From NCBI RefSeq assembly GCF_008831285.2, contig NC_045142.1, positions 8,038,713-8,102,712 of the forward strand: a stretch of 64,000 nt of DNA, written 5' to 3'. The position numbers were made by a program, and so were the translations under genes. Shown here piece after piece: positions 45,001-57,811 of the stretch; the first letter of the stretch is position 1; every line of letters begins with the position of its first letter. The stretch is from Nymphaea colorata. Taxonomy: Eukaryota > Streptophyta > Magnoliopsida > Nymphaeales > Nymphaeaceae. Below the pieces are notes generated by a model. It was given only the letters and a program-made list of their open reading frames with translations. It was not told the origin of the DNA and did no database searches.

Positions 45001-48000
45001 AGGAATTGTCAGACCTCATACCGATAGGTTAGATCCCATGTTTCAAAATTCCACACAAGAAAATGGAAGCAAGTGCATGTATCAAGTTTCATGTATATGG
45101 TCTGCATGTAGGATTTGATAAAAATTACATGTAAGCATCCCATTACAAAGTGCCATAAGAATAATACTTATGATAAAATGATTATAGGAATTTAAAAATA
45201 CAATACATGTACACACTAATTATTGATAGAGAAATCAATAAAACATGTATGTTTATGCATGCATATACTCACCACCACTAGGCCGGGAATATGTGAATGG
45301 TGTTTTCAATTACCTTAGTTTCAAATATCTCAAATGTACCCATATTATAATAATATTCCATACACATGAATCGAATAATTTTCATGTAGCAGGATATAGA
45401 AATATTGACTTGTCTGGATGACAAGGTGATAGAAAGCTGGCTACCAACAAGTTTATTTGGACCACAATCTTTATAATCTTCCAAATGACAAGTTTACATG
45501 GCAAATGTCCAAACTAGAAAGCATTGTACCCCTGTTGGAACAAGGTCAGATCTATAGAACAGTAGATCGGCTTTACACAGCAAACTTGGCATGCATTAGT
45601 CTATCCAGATCTAGTTGGATTGTTTGGCCAAGCCTAAGTGGGCCGGGCTTGGCTCAAATTCGGTATGTTGACACACAAACATCTCTAGTCATAACCAGAC
45701 AAACATTACTGGACCTTGGATCTAGTAACATTTCTAGTTCTTGGATCTGGAAACTTGTCTGATCTACATTGTGTTTATTTAATCCAGCTGATTCAACTGA
45801 CATTTGAATAGAATATCGAATTATTTCGTAACCATTGACATCCCTATTCCCTAGCATTGGCAAGGTTGCGTGCAGAAGGAGCGCGCAGACCGTGAAAGAT
45901 GATATGTTTAGGTGATACTTTGAGCTGATGGTGACATCCTACGGACAGATAAAGGCTAGCATGGCGGCTATGAAGCAGATGAGCTTAATTTCATGTTAGG
46001 CTTTGGAAAGCTCCGCTTTGAACTCTTCTACTTGGCTTCATTGTTTGGAATTGTTTACTACTTTTTTCATGGAATGTTTATACCGAGATTCCATTTTTCA
46101 ATGGAAAGTTTCATTGACTGTTCTATTGCTATAAGCTATGTGCATCGATCATAGTTTATTTAAAGATCAAACAATATAATATATATGCTTCTTCACCGTA
46201 GGTGCTCCGAAGGTGCCACTATAGGCCGAATGTAGCTAGGAGTTGGTATCCACCTCAAACAAAAATTAAGGAAATCGGCATCAGCCTTCTCTTTTTGTAT
46301 ATTAGTGACTGCCTTCATTACATGTTCTTTAATTATTGAATAGAGTTCATTTTCATAAGGCCTGATACTGACCTGGTCCGAACCTTTTTGGAAGAGCAAA
46401 AAGCTGGATGCTGCAGCCGTTCTTTTCTAATATGGACGATCAAAAGTTTTGGATCTTAACTGAAGATAATTTAGATTTGGATATTTACATGCGTGTTTCT
46501 GAGGCTTCATTGGCACCAAAGTCACATGGTAGATCCACTAAACTGTAACTTATCATGCCTAATATTTCTCCTGTTGGAAATTTTTAATTATTGGAATTTC
46601 ATTTTTGGTTAATTAAAACATGCAAATCATGTATGCAGGACTAAACAGATTTTTTTTAAAAAAAAAAAATCAGGGAATGGGATCTCTGCACTTTGCCGCA
46701 GTACTTGTGAAAACCAAACGTGGAAAATAATTAATTAAGTCAAAACCGTATTAATATCTTAATTTAATGTAGCTCTTCTGTTTCCTTGAATTAGTTGCAC
46801 CAAATGTCCCCCTTTTCGTTGCATATCATAGCATTAAATCATGGTCAAAACAACACTGCTTGAACATCAAGTTACAAATGCACGAAAAGATTGTGCACAG
46901 GCTGTGCAATGACCCAAATACACCCTTTAAAGTAAAAAAAAAAAAAAAACTTTTTAAAACAGTTAAAAAAGATTTAAAAGAGTCAAAAAACATGAACTAC
47001 CAATTATTTTATAAATAAATTCAAAAATAGCCTCCACCCCTTTTGGTGCATATTTGTTACCTCTAGAGAAGTGTGCATGCAACTCAATCTGCAAACTAAA
47101 TGAGATCAGCTTTAAAGCAGACCCAAGTGACTAACCAACCTGCGATCCAAGCCCACCAACTCGATTACTGTAGCCATCCTGTGCTTCATATTTATGAGGA
47201 ATAAGAAAGAAGTTTTCATAGAAAGAATCATAAAAAAGCCTTTGCAATCACATATTTAAGAAGTTTTGATGAGGCCTAGAGTTTTTTTTGGAGTCTTAGG
47301 GTGTCCGACCTTTTATTATGTTTCAACCTTAATAATGCTGGCACCTTTTTACAGTGCAGGAAGTTGACCTCCCACAAGTAAAACAAAAAATGACTGTCTA
47401 CCAGCCCCCGACCTATGCTATTCCATCAAGTGAACTGATAATTACAAAACTAAAGAAAGAAGGCAAATGACCCCTTGTTTCAGGACGAGAACAAATAACT
47501 TTGTATTCCGTCGCCTCCGTTGTCCATCTTTTTCTTTCCTTTTGGTCTTCTTATCCTAGCAGTGCTGTCGTCATCAAAAAATATCAAGGACTCTTAACTC
47601 ACCAAACTCTTTGATGATAACATGAACGGTCCCCAGCGCATGAAAGGCTTCCAATTGACTGTTCCGATCGATCGCCACCTCCCGCTCACAAACCATATTA
47701 AAAAGTTCCGGTTGTCCAGTTTTTATATTCTCAAACAGTTGACAAGACGGAACTAGGTTCCCCTGTACCTCTACTGCTATCGTTTCCTTTCTACCACCTT
47801 TACCTAACTACCGGTAGCGAAAACGATGTTCATTCGACGTACACCATGAACGACTCATCGTTGTACGCCTCAAATGTTCAATCACGAAGAATATTTGGCA
47901 CGAACGACGGAGAAATTAGATCAGGGGAGCGTTGAATATATACATACATATATATAAAACATATGATCAGTTATATATTCATCACTTTGTTTTCGTAACG

Positions 48001-48428
48001 GCTTCATTTGTAGACCGTAAATTTGTTTCTTTGGGAAAAGTTTACCCGCAAAAACCGGCTTCCTCGTTCAAACATCTAAAACGCGTAATTTTTTTAATAT
48101 CATTTTTAGGATCATGTGTTTGAAAATCACATTCATATCGTTATCATTGGAAAATGCTTCTACATGGTAAAAACATACTATTAGAGTGCACTCAAACGCC
48201 GGTAAACTAATTTTTCTCCGCACCAATCATCTTTAGGTTGAGTTCGAGTGTAGGGTTACATGAACGGCACGATGAAACTGCTTCCAATTGTTCAAAGCAA
48301 GAGGATGAATTTGAAAAACTGAAATTAGAGACGAGGATAATATCGAGATAAGATTCTAGTCCCCTGATGTTTGTCTTACGACAGCATTTTTCCTTCCTAA
48401 TTTCTCTTTAGAGAGAGAGCAGTCCTTG
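45001..48428. other. Intergenic; no gene recognised
   Basis: A GGCCGGGCTTGGCTC phrase at 45640 recalls the GCTCGAGCT-type elements. The minus-strand frame at 46193-46399 resembles a segment at about 51930-52080 but matches no family I know. The remainder, including GC-richer 47480-47900, shows no domain, tRNA or rRNA. Confidence 0.45.
46193..46440 (-). other. Unrecognised coding-like segment, diverged partner at 51.9 kb
   Basis: A 68-codon open frame whose stretch MKAVTNIQKEKADADFL resembles MKGISNQRKVDADFSLL read from the minus strand near 51960-52010. DNA similarity runs over about 150 bp at perhaps two in three bases. It may be a piece of an exon or simply a diverged dispersed repeat. No function is proposed. 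Confidence 0.3.
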
Positions 48429-48595
<167 letters not shown>

Positions 48596-51500
48596 GCTTA
48601 TTATTTGTAAAACCAAATTAAGTATAAACTTTCCCTTAAAGTGACATATTTTAGTTTGGACTTGATTTCATGTACAACTCCACAATCGGTACAAAAACTT
48701 TGTGGACTCCTAGCTGTTTCTCGTGAATGAACACCAGACGCAAGAGTCACTCTCATGTCAACATGTCAGACTTCGTTTTCATGGGCTTACCACTGCATGC
48801 ATGCAGTCTAATGACTCCCATTGTCAGCAAATCTTCCTTGAAGATAATTTTTTTTTCCGGCCGTTGAGCTATCCAGGCTTATCCCAGAATTCTAAACCTT
48901 ATACACCATGCCAAATACGAAACCTCGCCGATGGGGCGAAGCACTTGTGGGAAGATGCTGGGAGCCGTCGATAGCGACGGTGCCGTCGGTGGAAAGTCTT
49001 TAGGAGCCGCTGGGGCGTTGGTGGATGGTTGACAGAGGCGACACCATAGGCAGAGGACGGTTGAAGAACAGCACATTATTATGATTAAAGCTTATGAAAC
49101 AAATTCTTGAATAGTGATCTTTTACCTATTCATTGTCCAAAAAAAATGTAGAGACTCATGGATTGAGTGGTTTCCCTGAATCCAGAAGTTTTGATCTTCC
49201 CATTTTCCTCGTATGTCCCCTTTGCTAGTGTTCTACGCTATCAACGTTTTGTTAAGGGATAACAACCTTAGACAACTAAGGTCCTCCAATGGGGATCGTT
49301 GGTTCCTTACCATATCTATTCAAAGCTTTGTTCAACTGCAACAAAGATTCATTTGATATTTGGTGCAGGTTTAGTTGAATAGATGATTGTTTCTGTCTTG
49401 ATTTGAACAACTTTTATACAACTCATATGCTTGTCAGTTAATAAGGATAAGTGTCTCTTAACTAACCATATTCGTAATGAACATAAGAGCCGCAGTTGCC
49501 ACAGGCCTTTTACAATTATCATCAGGATGCTGATCTCTCATCAACATACTTAGCTGCTCTTTTTGTTTAAGATTTCAGTTTAGTGACATTTCCATGGGAA
49601 CCCGTTTCATTTATTTGTCAATTGCAAAGGGATAATATTTGATTCTATGTTATACGGAGAATCTAAATCTACCATAGATTCAATACCATTGTTATGCTGT
49701 ACCAGGCTGCAAATCCAATTGCCATGATTTTGTAGAACATAGTTGACTCAAAGTATGAGCTTATAAGGTGATAATTACTCATGGACAAGAAACTAATCAC
49801 GTAGAGCGGCATCAAATTCAACTGCTGCATAATCTGACTTCTTCAGAAACCTCTAGAAGCTTCATTCCATGCTGGCATGAGATATTTCCAAGTCATCATT
49901 CATTCCTTTACAGCAGGAGAATAAAAGTTGATTGGCATATCAATTAGTTATTGCAAACATCATTTAAGTGTGATTCACTACAACTCTTTAAGGCCTTGCT
50001 TATCTCTGTGCTGCAGCACCCTGGTCTTCTCTCTTTCTGTCCGAGTTCACTGCATGATTGTCAATTCCCCCCAATCACATCCACAACCCAACCAGTAACC
50101 ATGATTTGGGCTTCCTACCCCAAGGCTGCTAAACAACTCTGTACTATATTAGATAGTACGATTGATTGCTTTTGATTTTTGAGAAACTAAACCATGAATG
50201 GACCTACACATAGAGGAGTACTACATCAATTATTCACTAATAATTGATGAGTGACTTATACTATAATTCATATAATACAACAATGGGAAGGTAAAAGGCA
50301 GCCTATTCATAAATTTCATTATATAGGCAGTACTCAAAGAAAATAAGGACACAACACTACATGGAAAGTGATGTTTCATAGGCAATGAATTACATTGTGG
50401 TAATTAAAACATAACCATTAGTATCAATTATGACACCGGCCTGATCCACTCTTGTCAAGATATATTTTTCTAAACATTCTATTCCTTTTCCATGCCAAAC
50501 TGTCTAGTTTAAGGACCTAGATCAAATTATTGCTATATTCTTGAAGGAATAAGTACTGCAGGACTTCGTTTAGTGGCCTAAGTGCAACAATTTATTACAG
50601 TAAAAAATCAAGTTCTTGATGAACCAAGATAAACCATCAGAACAGTTTTTTAGTCATGCCATTGGGTGACATAGAAGAAAATGGAGCATGGATGTTATGT
50701 TTACAATTTTTACTGTCCAGAATCCTTGAATTAGCCTGTACAAAGCGCCACTGTGGAGCTCAGTGCTACCATGCAAGCCTAATTGAGTTTGAGCAAAACC
50801 ATAAAACATCAGCCACCCTAAATTATTCTACGCATATGTTTCAATACCTGAGGCTGATGAATAATCATGCAGTATCATATTCATTTTAGAGTCTAATATA
50901 GTGGTAAGCCAAAAAGGTGAACTCACCCACAAAAATACTTCAGAAACCTAGAACTATGTAATTGGAGTGGATCGCTTTAGAGAACATCTTGGATAAGTGG
51001 TTGAATGGGCAAATTTTGATGTTCACATTTTTTTTCTTGTAAGAGCCCTTTTCTAGAATTCTCATTGCCTATTTTTAAGGGATAATTACCTCAATAAATT
51101 AGGGTTTCATGGGTTTCTTTGGGCCCTTATCTAGAGAGTATCAATTTTATACATTATTCATTACAAGAAAGATTTGTTACCTTTACAAGCCAAGAATAGA
51201 AAGCACTTTGCCTTTGGGGGCATCATTTGCCCAAATTTTATCTTTCCAAGATGCGGTGTTCCTTTGGAGTCTTCTAAAACTAATGAACGCATAAATATCT
51301 CATTGCTTCAATAATGGGGCCTCCTTGGACCCCCCAGTATAATCCTCAAAAGGATAATATGGAGGAAAAGACAGGATGCACCTATGGGAAGGCTGTCTGC
51401 AATCAGGGGGGCAAAGGCTAACAGTGAATCGAGACTGTACTTTAACGGACACACACATATACATGTACAGACACTGTGGCTTTTTAGAGGAGATTAGAAC

Positions 51501-52097
51501 CTAATTAATGTCATTTGAAACACATTTCAGATCGATTGGTCTCTTGTATATGAGGGTTGTACAATGCGTTCCAAATTCAAACATTGACAAAGTATCTATA
51601 ACTACATTACAAGAAACAATTAAATAAGTTGAATCGATCTTGAAGGACTAGGCACCCTACAAGCATATAGAAGCTAATGAGTTGGTCCAGCCAATTAAGC
51701 TTATATTTATAGGCTTTCAATCTTTTACTAGTCTCCTTCATTGTATAAAGTTTCTTTGAAGTTTCTATCGTTAGAGGAATGATTTTGACTGTTCTTGATT
51801 TTTGTATAAACTAAATCTCTCTTTGATTATTGCAGAGAGGATTGTTGAAAAGTTATTTAATTATAAGATAGTATAATAATTTAGCCAAAGCCTTTAAAGG
51901 AGGAACCATGGCTATGGTATAGGAGAACTTTTCACCTTAAAGTAGAGAAAAATCAGCATCGACTTTTCTTTGATTAGAAATGCCCTTCATTATCACTCTA
52001 GTCTTTCTGTTGGCCTTCAATAATTTCTCAGTAGATCTCCCAGTTTGTTGCATCGGATCCTGACCTGATACAGATCTGGATACAAGTGTCTGACCAT
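48596..52097. other. Intergenic; no gene recognised
   Basis: Mixed single-copy-looking sequence. A GC-richer patch at 48940-49060 (GGGGCGAAGCAC...GGTGCCGTCGGTGG) and the open frames at 49951-50175 and 50656-50889 show no recognisable domain and no splice-consistent partners. The segment at about 51930-52080 pairs with 46.2 kb. Confidence 0.45.
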
Positions 52098-52276
52098 CAG
52101 GGTCGGAGCTAGAAAATTCTGGTGAATGGATACTAGGTATAAAATTTTAAATATTTAGAGGGAACCAATATATAAATGAGAAAAATGACTCATTTAACAT
52201 TAATACAAAAATAAAAGCTTTTTGTGGTACGTGTAGAAAATTGCCCACACGTAACTCACACCTACCTCCGCCCCTG
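52098..52276. mobile_element. hAT-type MITE with perfect 8-bp target duplication
   Basis: 179 bp flanked by CTGACCAT at 52090-52097 and 52277-52284. The left end CAGGGTCGGAGCTAG and the opposite-strand right end CAGGGGCGGAGGTAG form the terminal inverted repeat. Non-coding AT-rich core. CAGGG termini with an 8-bp duplication indicate the hAT superfamily. Confidence 0.88.
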
Positions 52277-52506
52277 CTGACCATGCTTCATTCGGCTGAA
52301 GCAGATATTGGTTTTGTTCCATGTCTTAACAGATCAGGCACTATAGAGTTGTCATCTATTGTCATGACCATTGAAAAGTTCTTGGTTTTCAGCTTGGAGG
52401 CAGTTGAACCTGGTTTTGGCTTATACTCTGCTGACCAGGCCATGGGTGCTGGTACCTTCAAATCTTGCAGGTTTGACATTGGACTTGTGATATTTATGGG
52501 TCCTAT

Positions 52507-52509
<3 letters not shown>

Positions 52510-52572
<63 letters not shown>
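52510..52572. repeat. (AT)n microsatellite
   Basis: About 63 bp of AT followed by AGAGAGAGAGA. The flanking open frames on both strands owe part of their length to it. Confidence 0.95.
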
Positions 52573-52574
<2 letters not shown>

Positions 52575-54326
52575 AGAGAGAGACAAGAGGGAGAGGTGGG
52601 GAGTTGAAAAACTGGTGTGGATGGGGAGATTATTGGCCAAAGGCTAGCTAGCATCAATGTGTACTAATTTTCAACCCTAGTGGTGCCAGGCTGATTGTGA
52701 TTTAGCTTTCAACATTAGATATTCTCATCGGTCTTTCAACACATCCATTCCTTTTATTTATCTGTGTATATGCTTTCCTTACATGATTAAGGAAATACCA
52801 GGAACAACCCTATCTTTGACCAAAGCACCAGACTTTTGCTGCTTGTGCTTATAATTAAAGGTCTAAGTTTCCCACTTTTAAATTGCCAACTGTTGACGGA
52901 GAGCTGCTCCTTTAATTTCATCTTTACTTTGTTGGGCATCTGGTTTTCCAAGTCATGCTACCTAATTATGCTTCAAGAAAGTGACGCATATTGTATAGCA
53001 CACATCGTGATTAATGCTTCATGGTTGCTTCTCGGGGAGAAACAACTCGGAAGTTTCAATTACACGACTCACATTAGGCATGCACCCTTGGTTGTAGACT
53101 GCATTAGTAGAGGACTTCCTTCCATATGCAAACTCCACCTGCTTTGGATCGACTCCCTTCATAGACCGCAATTTTGTTTCTATGCATTGAAAAATTTATG
53201 CGTAATAACGTCGTCGATCTTTCTCACTCAAACACCAAACGTTCACAACTTGCTGAAGTGAAGATAACGCACCGCTGTGAATGGCGAGTATAGCTGCCCT
53301 TTGTGGACTTGGAAAATCTTCAAAAAATTAGACATGCGAAAGGACGCTGGTCATTCTAAGTTAGACTTACAATCCCTAATGCAGACTTATTATTTCTGAC
53401 TTATGTCACATGGATACAAACATGCATCGTCACTTTTTGAAGAAAATTTCAGCCACCTGAGTAGGAGATTAGACTTTAGACTTTTAAGTTGAATGAACTG
53501 GTTAAAATTTCGGTGAGCGGGGGAGATCCACGCCAGGCAAATAGCTAAAGCTCTCACCTAATCTCTTGTTCTTTTAAGGTACATGGTCTGCTTTTTAAAT
53601 TTTAAGATAATCCCTCCCTTGTATTTTAAGTTTCGATCTACCAATCCCCACTCAAATCCATTGTGTCAAACCCTCAAGAAGAGATGGTTAAAATTTAATA
53701 CTCGAGGCTAATTGTCTAACCCTCAAGACTAATTAAAAAAGGCCTAGAAAAGGAAAAAAAATATCTATGTATTGCTTTGAGAGTAGAGTTTTTTTTTTTT
53801 TTTTTTTGATATATCCTTCCCCACCCTTCTTTTATTCTTTCTTTTCTTTAATAATTTGGCGGTGCAAGTTGCTAATATTCTAAAATATGTAATGAAGACC
53901 CTCCAAGGGAAACAAGTTATTCTTTCAAAATATTAACAATATTGAAGTTAGTAAATTCATACATGACAGGTGCATGTCAATTATGGTGTCCCGTCCACCT
54001 GATCAAAGAAGGGCCAAAACGTAAGAATTTGCAGCCGTGATAGACATGCCAGCGCCAAGAGGTAAACGCTGAATTACTGATTGGGCAGGCTGAGAATATA
54101 CCCTTAAGCCTAAGGATGAGGTTATAGGCATTAAGATAAGGAATTCCTTGCCTACCCATGCATATATTGGTGCCGTGGTCCCATTGAATACTTCTGTGTT
54201 CCCCTCGAACCTTCTTCTTCTCAATTCACGCGCAGGGCAGTTCATGGCCATTGACTTGGTCCTTGACTGCATCGGAAAGAGTTTTGGCTTACCTGCTATG
54301 CGACGTGTAACAACCGAACTAATAAA

Positions 54327-54329
<3 letters not shown>
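52573..54329. other. Intergenic; no gene recognised
   Basis: Contains the longest unexplained open frame of the right half (52836-53261, plus strand, 141 codons, Cys/Leu/Ser/Ile-rich). It has no family resemblance I recognise and no typical coding bias, so it is not called. There is a poly-T run at 53790-53808. The region 54000-54320 is GC-richer and open on both strands but unrecognised. Confidence 0.4.

Positions 54330-54418
<89 letters not shown>
54330..54418. repeat. (AT)n microsatellite
   Basis: About 89 bp of pure AT, flanked by CCTATATA and TATAGG. It explains the IYIYIY frames on both strands. Confidence 0.95.
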
Positions 54419-54420
<2 letters not shown>

Positions 54421-55660
54421 TTAGGGACAAAAATCGGACCATCCAAAATCGATTGCTAGCTAAAACACGTTTATATAATCTAACCATATAAATTGATCTT
54501 AATGATGTGTTTATGATGAAAATCATATACTAAGTTAGTCACTTTTAAAGTTTAACATGTTTTTGTAATACTAAAAAAATGGACGGCTATTTTTTATCGT
54601 GAAAAATCAATGTTTTTCTTAAAGATTACTGGACCTAATACGAATGTTCACATGTTTGAAATATTGTTTAGCAAAAGTTTAAGAGGTTTGGTTTTGTCCC
54701 TGTCGTAAGTGCTTCGTAGAGTTTTGATGACAGTGCTTATTTCAATTCCCGTTGGTTGTTTACTTTAATTTATCCTTTGTTTAGGATGAGTACTCACAAC
54801 ATTTCATTAATAAGTATTTCAATTCACAGATTTAATCTCAAGCAAAAAGCGGGGAGGGGCAACAAGTATCTCCAAGGTGGAAATTAAGTGAAAAAAAAAA
54901 AACTCAAATTGATTAGTCCCCAAAACTTAAGCCACCATTCGAAAGGAATCAACACTTCAATTCTGCTTGATACCAAATACAATGAAGTTACATGGAGCAT
55001 CAGTCATGGAGTCGATATGGTCGGTTCACTCTTTTAATTTGGAGTTACTATTACATACCATGATGCCAGTAAATCAGGAGTTTCATATGTAAGGCGTGGG
55101 TAGGAGGAAGTACTTCAAAAGTTGATGCAGTTCACTATGAAAGACTTGGTTTTCATCATCCAGAGAATGCATTTATGATCTCAAAACAGGATGCAGCCAT
55201 CAATATTGAAGCAGATCTGGAAAACTCAGTCTCTTGTATCAGCTGAGTATTGTTCAACTGCATGTGGAAATGAAAACATTGATGCATAGTCCAGTAATAA
55301 TATATTACGCAAGTTCTTTTAATTCTCTATCTTTGAATCCTCTTGGCGTGCGGATCTTGACTCCAAACTTTACTGCAAACACGTGGTTATTCTTCATATA
55401 GACATTCTATCACACGACGTGCAAAGATCTTGCGACCTTTTTAGATTTCTATCCAGGACGAAGTATGGAATAATTGTACATGTTTGGCAGCCCTGTATTG
55501 GTAACATGTAGTTTGACCAAGGTCCGGGTCCAACTTTTTATCAACTATCTGCACTTCCTTTGCCCATTTTGGGACTTGAGGTACAGTCGCCGAGCCAGTT
55601 GGGTTTAGTATGCAGGTTTCATCACTCAAATCTGTTCACCCATAAATTCTTGCTATTGAG
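54419..55660. other. Intergenic; nothing recognised
   Basis: AT-rich sequence with only short open frames, no repeats of note and no RNA gene seen. Confidence 0.5.
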
Positions 55661-55800
55661 TCATCAGGAGCATAGCATAGTTGATCGGTTTGAGTGTCGT
55701 GCTAACGACACGTCCTCAAATTCGATTCTCACAAGGGCTACTCTCCTGAACTGCAAACGGTTGCATATATGACATTAGAGTGAGTTGAAGGATATATACC
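55661..55800 (+). mobile_element. tRNA-derived SINE-like head
   Basis: TAGCATAGTTGATCGG (55673-55688) fits the RNA polymerase III A box (TRGC..AGY.GG). CTCAAATTCGATTCTC (55715-55730) fits the B box (GGTTCGANTCC with changes). The spacing is that of a tRNA. Between them GTGTCG...CGACAC forms an anticodon-arm-like stem. It does not fold into a full tRNA (no acceptor stem seen), so a SINE or tRNA relic is more likely. The 3' end is not defined. Confidence 0.5.
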
Positions 55801-56423
55801 GTAAGACCACCTAGGTTTTGAAGCAGCCCTTCACCATAGAGCAAAAGAGGAGGGGGGTGTTGGGGTGGCTTTGCCAATCGCAAACAGGGACATTCTTACT
55901 AGTGGACAATGAATTCTGTGCAAGCTGTAACTTGTTTAAATTATGCTAAACAAGGAGGAGGGTCAGATTTTGAATTCTATAGGGTACGTATCCTGTCAAA
56001 ATTGAAGAAACTGTGCTAGATACGTAAAGTTTTTTGCTACTTGATGAGCCAACCACCACATAGTTCACTAGCTAGACGGCCTGGTTTCATTTGGGCAGAA
56101 CAAACCATCTTTTTAAAGAATATGTATGATTCAGTACTTTTCAATTGCTAGCTTTTTCGCCTTCTTCAGTCTAGGACAACAAGGGATAAAGATGAATGTA
56201 ATGGCATGAGTTGAAGATGATTTTGACCGATGAGTATCCATTATAGGTTCTAAAAGAAAAATTAATTACTTGTTATCATGTTCGTGCGATCCAGGTGACA
56301 AGTTCTGCCATTGAAGTTAAGTAACCAAGTAGTCTTCAGGCTGTCAAACATAGAGTACTTGTGCCTCAAGGTTGGGATCTACCGACTCTTGGGACATTTT
56401 GTGCTCCATAAGAGGGTATTTGG
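55801..56423. other. Intergenic; nothing recognised
   Basis: No gene, RNA or clear repeat seen. A GGAGGGGGGTGTTGGGG patch lies at 55848. Confidence 0.5.
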
Positions 56424-56425
56424 TA

Positions 56426-56751
56426 GGCTGTATAAGGAGTGATCAGCCAACACGAGCACGAGCTCGACTTGAACTTATGAACTTCACTCAATTAATCCCA
56501 AGGAAGCTCATTTAATATTGGATGTTTTTTTTTTTTTGTAATTTCTGGACTTAAAATCAAGGAAAGAGAGCAAGTCAACTTGGGAGTTGGAAAACGAGTT
56601 GAAATGAGGCAGGCTTGAGCTGGGACCCGGTTTATTGAGTCGAGCTCAAGCTGACATTATATAGCTCGAATCGAGCTCCAGCCAAGTAATATGCAAGTCA
56701 ATTCAAGTTGACATGACTAAGCTCAAGCTCAACTCAGCTCATATACAGCCC
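56426..56751. mobile_element. TA-flanked TIR element rich in GCTCGAGCT motifs, copy 1
   Basis: 326 bp between TA (56424-56425) and TA (56752-56753). The ends are GGCTGTATAAGGAGTGA and, on the opposite strand, GGGCTGTATATGAGCTGAG. The inside carries many GAGCTCGA/AGCTCAAGC motifs in both orientations, giving a largely self-complementary element. TA duplications suggest Tc1/mariner-type (Stowaway-like) mobilisation. Confidence 0.65.
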
Positions 56752-57322
56752 TAGTATTTGGTAGCTGGATATATAATGTGTTCTTTGGAACATAGTGTTC
56801 CAATAAAAACAAAAAGTATATCAAACACGGGACATAACAATACAAAGACAATTTTTTCGGTTTGTCCACTAAAATATGTCTTAAGGAGATCAAATTCCCT
56901 GCCGATCAGGTATTTGACGAGAGAACTGGAACATCATGTCTTGGGGTTAGGCGTACACATGGCAGCGTGGATAAGAACCAAGAAAAGTTCCGTCACATAA
57001 AAGAGACATAATAGGAAATAAAAAGCAAAGCGATTAACGATGGGGGGAAAGTATTCCACCTCATCTTGTTGCCCTGACCTTTTTCTTTGTCACGTTATTC
57101 TGTTTTGATTAATTCATGTTGGGAAAATAACACATTTTCTTGGAAAGTTCTTTGAATGAATTTCCTCTTAGGATATAAGAAAGTGGGAAAGTTTTTCCAG
57201 AGGATGAATCAATAGCTTCCTACCATCCACGAAACTACAAACCGGTTAGTCAGCGGAAATGGTCAATTATTTAGCAATGGTGGGTAGTGTTTTCTTCCTC
57301 AAATTTCTCTTGCTCTATAGTA

Positions 57323-57809
57323 AGGCTGTTCAGAAACCGAGCTGAACCGGCTTGAACTCGGGTTGAGTAGCATAAGTCACAGCTCGAGCTCGGCTCGACC
57401 TGGAATTAGCTGACTCGAGCTTAGAGAATTTGAACTCTGCTCGTCTAAGCTCGAGCCAAGTTTCGGTTGGAGGCTTGGAGCTTAGCCGACCCATGTATAA
57501 AAAATTGTCTTTAACGTAAAGTGAGACTGTTGAGATTTCAACCCTCCAGATGTCCGCTTGCTAGCCTTAAAAAAAACCTTTAGGGTAACATTTCACTTGT
57601 TATATAAAAGGGAATAAGTTTTTACAAATTCTTTTTTCTCCATGTGTTTAACCGAGTTTAACCGAGCCAAGCCTGCCTAGCTCAAGTTTGACTTGTTAAA
57701 TTAAACTAGTTCACTTTTTTTACTCGAACTCGACTCATTTACTAAAGAGTCGAGTTTTATCGGATGAGTTTGAGTCGAGCCCAAGTTGCCACAACCCGTA
57801 GAACAGCCT
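57323..57809. mobile_element. TA-flanked TIR element rich in GCTCGAGCT motifs, copy 2
   Basis: 487 bp between TA (57321-57322) and TA (57810-57811). Perfect terminal inverted repeat AGGCTGTTC, with subterminal GAACTCGGGTTG / CGAGCTCGGCTCGAC on the left and TCGAGTCGAGCCC-type sequence on the right. Non-coding. It resembles copy 1 at both ends. Confidence 0.75.
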
Positions 57810-57811
57810 TA

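Noticed and set aside
52836-53261. A 141-codon open frame, the longest unexplained one in the right half
   Set aside because: Cys/Leu/Ile/Ser-rich translation without any recognised motif, no paralogue in the window and no obvious splice partners. It could be checked by RNA-seq and a protein search.
55661-55740. A functional tRNA gene
   Set aside because: A and B boxes are present but no acceptor stem pairs and the arms are imperfect. A SINE head or tRNA relic fits better.
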